Shown here piece by piece: positions 1-7,848 of a stretch of DNA of 64,000 nt (the stretch's first letter is position 1; the number at the start of each line of letters is the position of its first letter). The position numbers and the translations under genes are program-made. Origin of the DNA: Ruania rhizosphaerae (GTDB lineage: Bacteria; Actinomycetota; Actinomycetes; Actinomycetales; Beutenbergiaceae). The stretch is taken from positions 558,001 through 622,000 of the forward strand of contig NZ_VSMB01000001.1 in NCBI RefSeq assembly GCF_009805705.1, given 5' to 3'. A model generated the notes under the pieces. It saw only the letters and a program-made list of their open reading frames with translations. It made no database searches and was not told the origin of the DNA.

Positions 1-1
1 G

Positions 2-634
2 GTCGGGGAGGTCTCCGGGCCGGGTGGCCGTGAGATCACCTACGCGGCCTTCATCGCACCGGCGTTGCTGGCGACGTCGGCCATGAACGGCGCCTTCTAC
101 GACTCGACGTGGAACGTCTTCTTCAAGCTCCGCTTCGCCAAGCTCTACGAGGCGATGCTGCAGACCTCCCTCTCGCCCTGGAACGTGGCCCTCGGGGAGA
201 TCCTGATGGCGCTGTTCCGCGGCTTCCTGTATGCGCTGGGATTCCTGGGGGTGCTGGCCGTCATGGGTCTGGTGACCTCGTGGTGGGCGCTCGCGATGGT
301 GCCGGTGGCCGTGCTCATCGCGTTCGGCTTCGCGGCCCTGGGAATGGGCGTCACCAGCTTCCTCACCCGGTTCCAGCAGATGGATCTGCTGAACTTCGTG
401 ATGCTGCCGATGTTCCTGTTCTCCGCCACGCTCTACCCGATCACCGTCTACCCCGAGGCGGTGCAGTGGCTGGTGATGGTGCTGCCGTTGTGGCACGCGG
501 TGGAGCTGATGCGCCAGCTCTCGGTGGGCTACCTGACGTGGGCAACACTGGTGCACGTGGGCTACTTCGTGGCCATGACCGCAGCCGGCCTGTGGTTGAC
601 GACGACGAGGTTGCGGGCACTCTTCCTGCGGTAA
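2..634 (+). CDS. ABC-2 type transporter permease, C-terminal part (5' end outside window)
   Basis: The reading frame is open from the first bases, so the gene begins before the window; about 210 residues are visible. It is the membrane subunit of an ABC exporter of the NodJ/daunorubicin-resistance type. The visible start carries the family's APALLATSAMNGAF-like stretch, followed by a cytoplasmic FFKLRFAKLYEAML segment and about five hydrophobic helices, ending in a short basic tail. The ATPase partner is expected just upstream, outside the window. Substrate cannot be told. The stop at 634 is followed by a long inverted repeat before a convergent gene. Confidence 0.85.
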   Translation, partial: VGEVSGPGGREITYAAFIAPALLATSAMNGAFYDSTWNVFFKLRFAKLYEAMLQTSLSPWNVALGEILMALFRGFLYALGFLGVLAVMGLVTSWWALAMVPVAVLIAFGFAALGMGVTSFLTRFQQMDLLNFVMLPMFLFSATLYPITVYPEAVQWLVMVLPLWHAVELMRQLSVGYLTWATLVHVGYFVAMTAAGLWLTTTRLRALFLR

Positions 635-657
635 TGCGCCACTCCCGATGGCACGCA

Positions 658-733
658 CTGACCGGACCGACTCGAATGCGTCAGCTTGCGCAGAATGCTG
701 CCCCGCTCGACGCATACCAGTCGATCCGGTCAG
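658..733. terminator. Long imperfect hairpin between convergent genes
   Basis: Arms at 658-682 and 709-733 are 25 bp each with three mismatches and a 26-base loop. The hairpin lies between the ABC permease stop (634) and the sortase stop (750), the place for a bidirectional terminator. There is no T-run. It could also be a small non-coding mobile repeat, but no clear target duplication is seen. Confidence 0.6.
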
Positions 734-749
734 CAGAATCGTCTTACCC

Positions 750-1463
750 TCAGGAGTCGAGCCTGCCGTAGGCGATGAAGTTGTCCTCCAGCACGCCGGT
801 GTCGGTGTTGAGCCCGTCGCAGGTGATCAGCCGGATCTCGGCCTCCTCGGTGTTCCCGTACACCTCCAGGGTGGGGAAGCCCTCCCGGCTCTTGTCGAAG
901 AGTTCGGTGCGGTAGATCGTGAACGTCGCCACGGAGCCGTCCTCGCGCGTGACCTCGATGCTGTCGCCGATCTCGACCTGTGGCAGGTCGGCGAAGATCC
1001 CTGGCCCGCCCTCGATGCCGTTGCGGTGACCGAGGATCACCGAGGGCCCGATCTCGCCCGGCGTGGGGGAATGCACGTACCAGCCGGGCGGGGAGCCCAG
1101 GTTGTACGGCGGCACCTCGATGAGTCCGTTCTCCTGGATTCCCAGGTCCATCAGCTCGGCCTCGACGCCGATCACCGGCACCGAGACGACGGTCGGGTCC
1201 GAGGCGGGCAGTGAGACCGGCTCCGGCTCCTCGGTCTGCGTGGGGTCCTCGGTCGGGGCGGGCGAGGGAGACTCACTGGTAGGGGCCGGGGAGGGTTCCG
1301 CCGTCGGCGTTGGCTCGGAGGGGACCTCCTCGACCTGAGGGGAGTCGGATGCAGCGGGCGCTGCCACGCCGTCGTCCGGCCCGGCGCAGGCGGTGAGGGT
1401 GAGAGCGACGGCCGCCGCGCAGACCATGAGGCCTGCGCGGCGACCGCGGAGTGAACTCGTCAT
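750..1463 (-). CDS. Class F sortase, lipoprotein-like
   Basis: Sortases are membrane-anchored cysteine transpeptidases. This 237-residue protein has a basic N-terminus, a hydrophobic segment and a lipobox-like LTAC (Cys26), then a Pro/Glu/Ser/Thr-rich linker (about residues 40-85) that would span the cell wall. The sortase domain fills the rest: catalytic His146 in LGHRNG, Cys215 in LITCDG and the likely Arg235 near the C-terminus. Size and the LITC motif fit the actinobacterial class F group. It lies 18 bases downstream of a CHRD-domain surface protein on the same strand, a plausible substrate. Anchoring by lipid rather than by a plain helix is an inference from the lipobox. Confidence 0.87.
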   Translation of the reverse strand: MTSSLRGRRAGLMVCAAAVALTLTACAGPDDGVAAPAASDSPQVEEVPSEPTPTAEPSPAPTSESPSPAPTEDPTQTEEPEPVSLPASDPTVVSVPVIGVEAELMDLGIQENGLIEVPPYNLGSPPGWYVHSPTPGEIGPSVILGHRNGIEGGPGIFADLPQVEIGDSIEVTREDGSVATFTIYRTELFDKSREGFPTLEVYGNTEEAEIRLITCDGLNTDTGVLEDNFIAYGRLDS

Positions 1464-1481
1464 CGGTGGGTGCTCAGCCGA

Positions 1482-2255
1482 TCAGGCGTTGTCCGAACGA
1501 CGACGCAGCATCCAGGCGCCACCGGCGGCCAGGGCCACGGCGCCGGCGCCGGCTGCGACCATCACGCCGGTGTTGTCGGCCGGCTGGACCGGCGATCCGG
1601 TGTCCGCACCGCCGTCGGGCATCGCGTCCATCTGGGAGACGCTCACCGCCCCGCATGCTGCGGGCAGGGTGGCTGCCAGGGGCAGCTCCTCGTTCAGCGG
1701 GCTCATCTTCTCGGCGGCCTCCTCGCTGAGGAGCTCCGGGTCGACACCGTGAACGACCACGACGGCGGTTCCGTCCGCCAGTGCGGCAGCGGTGTCATCG
1801 TTGAGCTCGAAGGTGCGCTCGTAGGTGTAGGACTCCCCGCCGGGGAAGCGCTCGATGGCGAGGGCCGAGTCCGCACTCGTGTCGCCCTCGGTGGTCAACG
1901 AGGTGCTGACCTGACCGTAGGAAGGAATGCCTTCCGGTGTGCTCACGGCACCGTCACCGTCTTCGTCGGCGCTGGCATCGGGGCAGACTCCCTGGCCACC
2001 GATGTGGATGTGCTGGGCGTGCGGGAACGGGCCGTCGCCGAACGTTGCGGCCGCACCTGAGATGTTGATGGTGACGGTCGCCTCGCTCCCGTCGAGCTCG
2101 ATCATGGCATCACCGCTGGTGCCGCTGCCGTTGAGCTCATCGAGTGTGGCCTGCCCGGACCAGGGTTCGTGGTTGTCGGCGAGGGCAGGTGCGGCGGTCA
2201 TCGCCAGGGCGCTGATCGCGACGGCCGGAACCGCCAGTAGTGTCTTCTTACGCAT
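1482..2255 (-). CDS. Secreted CHRD-domain protein with a C-terminal membrane anchor
   Basis: The start at 2255 is chosen because a GAAGGAG ribosome site lies just upstream and a clean signal peptide follows (MRKKTLL, then a hydrophobic core ending ALADN). The body resembles CHRD-domain proteins: an HAQHIHIG stretch, an acidic DEDGDG loop and a YERTFEL segment. The C-terminus has a sorting-signal layout: polar spacer, NTG, about 17 hydrophobic residues and an RRRSDNA basic tail. No canonical LPXTG is visible, so the pentapeptide is atypical or absent. With the class F sortase directly downstream, the pair probably works together at the cell surface. The role of CHRD domains in bacteria is poorly known. 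Confidence 0.75.
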   Translation of the reverse strand: MRKKTLLAVPAVAISALAMTAAPALADNHEPWSGQATLDELNGSGTSGDAMIELDGSEATVTINISGAAATFGDGPFPHAQHIHIGGQGVCPDASADEDGDGAVSTPEGIPSYGQVSTSLTTEGDTSADSALAIERFPGGESYTYERTFELNDDTAAALADGTAVVVVHGVDPELLSEEAAEKMSPLNEELPLAATLPAACGAVSVSQMDAMPDGGADTGSPVQPADNTGVMVAAGAGAVALAAGGAWMLRRRSDNA

Positions 2256-2400
2256 CGTGCATCTCCTTCGTGGATCGTCAACGTGCACCCTGTGTTCGGA
2301 GTGTGCGCAGATCCGGATTGGTCGAGTGCCGATCCGGTTTCCGCAGTCCGGTCAGAGCGTGTTGACGCCCGCACCTGAAGGGTGCAGATGCCGCGAGTTC

Positions 2401-3069
2401 TCAGGCCTCGGGCAGCTCGAGCTGGCGCAGCCGCGAGTACGCACCGCGCATGTGATCGGCTACGGCTGCGCGCGCCGCTTCCGGGTCGCCGGAGGCGAGG
2501 ATGTCCCGCAACTCCTTGTGCTCGGGGTAGCCGACCGTGGGGAAGTCGGGGAAGTTGATGTTGCGGGTGATGAGGAAGAAGGCCACCTGGCTGCGCAGTG
2601 AGGTCCACACCCGGTGCAGTCGGGCGTGATCGGCAGCGTCGTAGATCACGTCGTGGAAGGCGAGGTCCAGCGCCACGGCCTCCTCGGGCTGCACCGACCC
2701 GGAGGTGTCCTTCATCTGCTCCAGCACCCGGTCGAGCTCGGCGAGGTGATCGGGAGTGAGGCGGGTGGCGGCGCGCTCACCGGCGAGCGTCTCGACGGCG
2801 GTGCGCAGCGTGTGCACCTCCTCCACATCGCGTTGGGTCAGGATCGAGACGAAGGCACCGCGGTGCCGTTTGATCTCCACCTGCCCCTCGGCCTCCAGGA
2901 GGGCGAGCGCCTCGCGCACGGGTCCTCGGCTCACGTCCAGCGACTCGGCGATCTCCGCCTCTCGTAGCCGCGAGCCGGGCGGCAGCTCGCCGTTGGCCAT
3001 CTTCTCGCGCAGGATGCGCACGACGTGCTCGCTCAGCGAGGTACGCGGTCCGATCGTGCCCAGCGTCAT
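2401..3069 (-). CDS. GntR-family regulator, FadR/FCD subfamily
   Basis: The 222-residue protein has an N-terminal winged helix (about residues 10-75) with the typical SRGPVREALALLEAEG recognition helix and wing. An all-helical FCD domain follows, with a metal-site-like LAFHDVIYDAADH segment. FCD domains bind small carboxylates or sugar acids. The gene is divergent from the GH39/ABC sugar locus starting at 3278 and faces its promoter, so it most likely represses or activates that operon. Effector unknown. Confidence 0.9.
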   Translation of the reverse strand: MTLGTIGPRTSLSEHVVRILREKMANGELPPGSRLREAEIAESLDVSRGPVREALALLEAEGQVEIKRHRGAFVSILTQRDVEEVHTLRTAVETLAGERAATRLTPDHLAELDRVLEQMKDTSGSVQPEEAVALDLAFHDVIYDAADHARLHRVWTSLRSQVAFFLITRNINFPDFPTVGYPEHKELRDILASGDPEAARAAVADHMRGAYSRLRQLELPEA

Positions 3070-3155
3070 CGCTCATCCCTCCTCGCTGATCTGCCCCAGT
3101 GGTCCTGCCTTCACATCATGGCGGGTGTGATCGGCCACTGCCCGCCATTCTCGCA

Positions 3156-3201
3156 TGCAGAAAATATAGCGTTGACAATCTGCAATTGCTAGGGCTACCG
3201 T
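3156..3201 (+). promoter_or_regulatory. Probable promoter and operator of the GH39 locus
   Basis: TTGACA at 3172-3177 is followed after 18 bases by TACCGT (3196-3201), a TANNNT -10. The -35 sits inside an inverted repeat, TGCAGA (3156-3161) and TCTGCA (3179-3184). The stretch is AT-rich against the surrounding DNA. The divergent GntR protein (2401-3069) is the natural candidate to bind here. Confidence 0.55.
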
Positions 3202-3277
3202 CAGTGCACGTCGTCACCGAGGACGACGGCCCTCCACGATGAGGGCACGCCGCCGACGCAGGAGAGGCACCCGCCAC

Positions 3278-5053
3278 GTGAGCACCCGAACCGACGAGAC
3301 TGCTCCCCCCGAGGCCACCGGACCCCGCCCGGACCACAACCCCGGGATCGGCAACGACGTCTCGCCCTACCCGAAGGCCGCGCCGAGCGACCCGACGGCC
3401 CCCCACGTCCGCTCCGCCGAGGTGGAGGTGGACGCCGCCTCGGACGCGGGCCCGCTCACCCGGATGTGGGAGAGCATCGGCTACGACGAGATCAACTGGA
3501 CCTACACCCCGACCGGCCGTACGCTGCTGAACACGTTCGGGGAGATGACCGAGCGCGGCTTCCACGTGCGCCCGCACTACGTCTTCTGCTCCGGTAGCGG
3601 TTTCGGCATCCCGCACTGGGGCAATGGCAACGTCTACCACGAGGCCCCCGACGGAACCGTCACCTACGACTTCACCATCGTCGACCAGGCCTACGACGCG
3701 ATCGTCGAGGCCGGGCACCACGTGCTCGTCGAACTGGCCTTCACCCCGCGCGATCTCCTGCCCGAGCAGGCCGAGGAGCTCACCGTCACCCCCAGCCCCA
3801 CCGTCTACAGCGCCTACGAGGCCGGCCAGTGGTCCTACCCTCCGCGCGACTACGACCGCTGGGGCGACCTCATCGCCGCCCACGCCCGGCACTGCCTTGA
3901 ACGCTATGGCGCCGAGGAAGTCAGCACCTGGCTGTGGGAGCTGTGGAACGAACCGGACATCTTCTACTGGCGCGGCACCCCGCAGGAGTTCTACGACCTG
4001 TACTCCGTCACGGCCCGCGCAGTCCGGTCGGTGCTGCCCGAGGCCAAGGTGGGTGGGCCCACCGTCACCGGCGCCGGCGTGGAGTTCATGCGTGGCTTCC
4101 TCCAGCACACCCGGGATCAGGGTGACCCGCTGGACTTCGTCTCCTTCCATACAAAGGGTTCGGCGTTCACCCCGTGGCGCGCCTACGGCCCGACCGGCGC
4201 CCCTGCCTCCGAGCAGCAGAACCCCTCGGCGAACAAGATGATCTTCGAGGTCCAGCGCCTGCTGCAGGTGATCGCGGAGTTCCCCGAGTATCACGACCTG
4301 CCCGCGATCGTGGACGAGTGCGATGCCGGCGTGCCCGCGCACTTCTCCGCCTATGACAACGGCAACTTCGCCTTCCAGAACACCGAGTACTTCCCGGTCT
4401 TCCAGGTGAAGCTGATGAAGAAGCTGCTCGACCTGAACGCCCTTGAACCGGTCCAGGTGGAGCAAGCCACCTCGTGGAGCTTCTACTTCGAGGGCGAGCG
4501 CTACTTCGAGGGAACCCGGGCCTTCCTCACGGCCGGCGGTGTGGAGAAGCCGCTCCTGAACGCCTACCGGATGCTCAGCCACCTCGGTCAGCGGCGCCTG
4601 GCCGCGTCCTCGAGCGCCGCCGTCGACGTGGCCCAGATCGACCACGCGACCGGGGCGAGCATGCCCGAGGAGGTGGACGTGCTGGCCTCCCGCGGCGAGG
4701 ACGGCACCGTGGCGATCCTGGTGTGGCGCCACACCGACGACCAGTACCGCACCGACGACGCCGAGACCGAGGTAAGCCTCGCCGTCACCGGCCTGGAGGG
4801 TTCCTACACGCTGCGCCACTTCCGGATCGACGCGCAGCGCTCCAACTCCCACACTCGCTGGGCCGAGCAGGGCAGCCCGCAGGTTCCTACCGAGGAGCAG
4901 CTCGCAGCCATCAAGGCTCGTCAGGGCCTGGAGGAACTCACCTCTCCCACGCAGATCACGACGGCGGAGGGCGCCTTCCGCACGACGGTCGCCTTGCCGC
5001 TGCCGTCGGTGTCGTTGCTCGTTCTCGAACCTGCGGGAGGCACCAGTGAGTGA
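3278..5053 (+). CDS. Glycoside hydrolase family 39-like protein (beta-xylosidase type)
   Basis: The GTG at 3278 is preferred over an upstream ATG (3239) because GGAGAGG lies about 10 bases before it and the extra 13 residues are only Arg-rich. About 591 residues follow, with no signal peptide, so the enzyme is cytoplasmic. The (beta/alpha)8 fold is supported by WELWNEPD with acid/base Glu225 and by AIVDECDAG with the probable nucleophile Glu347, as in GH39 xylosidases/iduronidases. A beta-sandwich tail ends the protein. It opens an operon with an aldo/keto reductase and a CUT1 importer, consistent with hydrolysis of an imported oligosaccharide or glycoside. Exact sugar not determinable. Confidence 0.82.
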   Translation: MSTRTDETAPPEATGPRPDHNPGIGNDVSPYPKAAPSDPTAPHVRSAEVEVDAASDAGPLTRMWESIGYDEINWTYTPTGRTLLNTFGEMTERGFHVRPHYVFCSGSGFGIPHWGNGNVYHEAPDGTVTYDFTIVDQAYDAIVEAGHHVLVELAFTPRDLLPEQAEELTVTPSPTVYSAYEAGQWSYPPRDYDRWGDLIAAHARHCLERYGAEEVSTWLWELWNEPDIFYWRGTPQEFYDLYSVTARAVRSVLPEAKVGGPTVTGAGVEFMRGFLQHTRDQGDPLDFVSFHTKGSAFTPWRAYGPTGAPASEQQNPSANKMIFEVQRLLQVIAEFPEYHDLPAIVDECDAGVPAHFSAYDNGNFAFQNTEYFPVFQVKLMKKLLDLNALEPVQVEQATSWSFYFEGERYFEGTRAFLTAGGVEKPLLNAYRMLSHLGQRRLAASSSAAVDVAQIDHATGASMPEEVDVLASRGEDGTVAILVWRHTDDQYRTDDAETEVSLAVTGLEGSYTLRHFRIDAQRSNSHTRWAEQGSPQVPTEEQLAAIKARQGLEELTSPTQITTAEGAFRTTVALPLPSVSLLVLEPAGGTSE

Positions 5054-5894
5054 GCAGGTCTTCGCTCGCCGGGTGCCGCTCGCCGGTGGCACCTCGATCC
5101 CGCAGTTCGGCCTCGGCGTGTTCCAGGTGGAGTCCGGGGGCACCCAGCAGGTGGTGGAGCAGGCACTGGAGATCGGCTACCGGCACATCGACACCGCCGC
5201 GGCGTATGTGAACGAGGAGGGCGTGGGTGCGGCGATCCAGGCCACCGGCATCCCCCGGGAGGAGGTGTTCGTCACCTCCAAGTTGCGCAACGGCGATCAG
5301 GGGTATGACTCGGCGCTACGGGCGTATGCGGACACCTGCACCCGGCTCGGGCTGGATCGGCTGGACCTGTACCTCATCCACTGGCCGAATCCGGCTGCCG
5401 GCCTGTGGCAGGACAGCTGGCGCGCGCTGGTGCACCTGGCAGATCAGGGTGAGGTGTCCGCCGTCGGGGTCTCGAACTTCATGCCCGAGCACCTCACGGA
5501 GCTCGCTGACCTCTCCGAGGTGACCCCCGCCGTCAACCAGATCGAACTGCACCCGACCTATCAGCAACGGGAACTGGCCGACTTCTGCCGTTCCCGCGGG
5601 ATTGCGGTGGAGGCCTACTCCCCTCTCGGACAGGCGGGCGATCTGGACCACCCGGAGGTGACGGCACTGGCGCAGCGGCTGGGCGTCACTGCCGCCCAGG
5701 TGATCCTGCGCTGGCACCTGGACCGCGGACACCTCGTGATCCCCAAGACGGTCAATCCGGAACGGATGCGCACCAATGCCGACCTGGATCAGGTGGCGTT
5801 GACCGACGAGGACCTGGCGGTCATCGACGGGCTCGACGCCGGCCAGCGCATCGGCAACGACCCCTACACCTTCGCCAAGTCCCAGATCCGCTGA
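5046..5894 (+). CDS. Aldo/keto reductase (2,5-diketo-gluconate reductase-like)
   Basis: A 282-residue NADPH-type oxidoreductase whose GTG start overlaps the end of the GH39 gene by 8 bases, so the two are translationally coupled. The catalytic tetrad is visible: Asp49 and Tyr54 in HIDTAAAY, Lys79 in VTSKLRN, His112 in YLIHWP. The C-terminal IPKT and NPERMRTN motifs bind the cofactor phosphate. It probably reduces or oxidizes the sugar released by the GH39 enzyme. Confidence 0.9.
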   Translation: MSEQVFARRVPLAGGTSIPQFGLGVFQVESGGTQQVVEQALEIGYRHIDTAAAYVNEEGVGAAIQATGIPREEVFVTSKLRNGDQGYDSALRAYADTCTRLGLDRLDLYLIHWPNPAAGLWQDSWRALVHLADQGEVSAVGVSNFMPEHLTELADLSEVTPAVNQIELHPTYQQRELADFCRSRGIAVEAYSPLGQAGDLDHPEVTALAQRLGVTAAQVILRWHLDRGHLVIPKTVNPERMRTNADLDQVALTDEDLAVIDGLDAGQRIGNDPYTFAKSQIR

Positions 5895-5919
5895 CCCACC
5901 GACACGTTCGGAGAACTCG

Positions 5920-6897
5920 ATGGCGAGTCCCACTCTGATCGCCGAGACGGCCACCCGGTCCGGCTCGGCGGCTGCCACGGCAGCGAAACGCCCGGGGCAA
6001 CGATCCCGTGAACGACGCCGCAACCTGTGGATCTACGCGTTCCTGCTGCCCACCTTCGTGCTCTACGGCCTGTACACCCTCTACCCGATGGTGGCGAGCT
6101 ACTGGTACTCGCTGGTGGAGTGGAACGGCTTCTCCAGCCAGCAGACCTTCGTCGGCCTGGACAACTACGAGGCGGTCTTCGCCGACCCGCTGTTCTGGTC
6201 CTCGGTGCGGGTCACGCTGCTGTTCATGCTGATCGTGGCGCCGCTGCGGGTGTTCGGGGCGTTCTTCCTAGCGATCCTGCTGAACTCGCCGAAGCTGCCG
6301 CTGCGGTCGTTCTTCCGCACCGCCTACTTCCTGCCGGTGGTGACCACCACGGCCATCGTCGGTGTGGTGATGCGGTTCATCTTCGACCCGGCCAGTGGGC
6401 CCACGGCCGCGCTTGCGACCATCTTCGGGCTCGGGCCGATCGACCTGCTCGGTTCCTCCGAGACCGCGTTGATCACCGCCGGGGTGATCTACGTGTGGAA
6501 GTTCTTCGGGATCACGCTGATCTACTGGCTGGCGGCGCTGCAGACCATCCCGGCGGACCTGTACGAGGCCGCCCGCATCGATGGGGCCGGTCCGATGCGG
6601 CTCTTCCGGTACATCACCCTGCCGATGCTGATCCCATTCCTGCTGATCATCTCGGTACTCACGATCGAGGACTGCTTCCACGCCTTCGACCTGATGCAGA
6701 CGATGACAGCAGGTGGGCCGTTCTTCAGCACCGAGATCATCGAGATCTACATCTACCGGTGGGCCTTCGCGGCTTCGATTCCGCAGCTCGGGTTCGCCTC
6801 CGCGGCCGCCGTGCTGTTCGGGGTGATCGTGCTCCTGGTGGTCATCCTGCAGGTGTGGGCGACGGTGGTCTCCCGACGGATGCGAGCTCGCTCATGA
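5920..6897 (+). CDS. CUT1 sugar ABC transporter permease, MalF-like
   Basis: A 325-residue inner-membrane protein with about six helices and the EAA loop around EAARIDGAGPMRLFRYITLPML, through which the shared ATPase couples. It is a CUT1 carbohydrate importer subunit. It ends by a 4-base ATGA overlap with the second permease. No ATPase gene is present in this locus, as is usual for actinobacterial CUT1 systems that share a common MsiK-type ATPase. Confidence 0.92.
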   Translation: MASPTLIAETATRSGSAAATAAKRPGQRSRERRRNLWIYAFLLPTFVLYGLYTLYPMVASYWYSLVEWNGFSSQQTFVGLDNYEAVFADPLFWSSVRVTLLFMLIVAPLRVFGAFFLAILLNSPKLPLRSFFRTAYFLPVVTTTAIVGVVMRFIFDPASGPTAALATIFGLGPIDLLGSSETALITAGVIYVWKFFGITLIYWLAALQTIPADLYEAARIDGAGPMRLFRYITLPMLIPFLLIISVLTIEDCFHAFDLMQTMTAGGPFFSTEIIEIYIYRWAFAASIPQLGFASAAAVLFGVIVLLVVILQVWATVVSRRMRARS

Positions 6898-7766
6898 GTG
6901 TGACGATGACGGAAACGACACCCCGGACCACGCGTCGGCTGGGCCGGCGGTTCTGGTGGTGGGTGCTGACCGCCCTGCTGCTGGCCTTGGCCTTCGTCTG
7001 GGTCTTCCCCTTCATCTGGATGGTCTCGGCCTCGCTGAAGACCTCCGGGGAGATCTTCGGCGGCGGACTGGGGCTGATCCCGGAGACGTTGCAGTGGGAG
7101 AACTACTCGCGCGCCTGGTTCGACGGGCAGTTCAACGTCTACCTCCTGAACACGGTGATCGTGACCGTGGCGACCACGGCGATCGTGGTGGTGCGGTGCG
7201 CCCTGGCGGGCTATGTGCTCGGGCGGTACCGGTTCCCGGGCTCCCGGCTGGTGATCGCGATCCTGGTGGCGACGCTGTTCGTGCCGACCGGCTACACGAT
7301 CATCCCGGTGGTCAAGCTCTCGATGGAGCTCGGCCTGCTCGACACCCTCGCCGGGATGATCCTGGCGCTCGCCGGGGCGGCGAACGTGGCTTCGATCCTC
7401 ATCTACGCCGGGTATTTCCGCGGGATGCCTGCCGAACTCGAGGAGGCTTCGATCGTCGACGGGGCCGGATTCGTGCGTACCTTCACGCAGATCATGCTGC
7501 CGTTGTCGATGCCGGTGACGGCGACCGTCGGCATCCTGACGTTCCTGTTCACCTGGAACGCCTTCTTCCTGCCGTTGGTGTTTTCCTTCTCCAACCCGGC
7601 GCTGCGCACCGTGAGTGTTGGCATGCAGGCGTTCGTGGGCGAGAACTCCACCGACTGGCCGGGAATGGCCGCAGCGGGTGTGATCTCGCTGCTGCCCATC
7701 GTGGCGCTGTTCGTGTTCATGCAGCGCTACTTCGTCGAAGGCATCGCCGGGGCGGTGAAGTCCTGA
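6894..7766 (+). CDS. CUT1 sugar ABC transporter permease, MalG-like
   Basis: The ATG at 6894 overlaps the stop of the first permease; upstream open frame is only a shadow. The 290-residue protein has six hydrophobic helices, the MalG-type N-terminal WVFPFIWMVSASLKT segment, an EAA loop at EEASIVDGAGFVRTF and the C-terminal FVEGIAGAVKS ending. It pairs with the preceding permease. It is clearly paralogous to the permease at 50909-51850. Confidence 0.93.
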   Translation: MSVTMTETTPRTTRRLGRRFWWWVLTALLLALAFVWVFPFIWMVSASLKTSGEIFGGGLGLIPETLQWENYSRAWFDGQFNVYLLNTVIVTVATTAIVVVRCALAGYVLGRYRFPGSRLVIAILVATLFVPTGYTIIPVVKLSMELGLLDTLAGMILALAGAANVASILIYAGYFRGMPAELEEASIVDGAGFVRTFTQIMLPLSMPVTATVGILTFLFTWNAFFLPLVFSFSNPALRTVSVGMQAFVGENSTDWPGMAAAGVISLLPIVALFVFMQRYFVEGIAGAVKS

Positions 7767-7848
7767 CCCGAGACGTTCCCTCCGCTGCACAGTCTTCGAC
7801 CCAGTTCCATCCAGCTCGACCCCTTCCGATCTCGATGAGGAGATTCAC

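Noticed and set aside
3116-5143. 675-codon open frame on the minus strand
   Set aside because: It is the antisense shadow of the GH39 gene; no ribosome site, Gly/Arg/Val-rich composition and no family features. High GC leaves such frames open.
6753-7790. 345-codon minus-strand frame over the permease
   Set aside because: His/Arg/Gln-rich shadow of a real gene.
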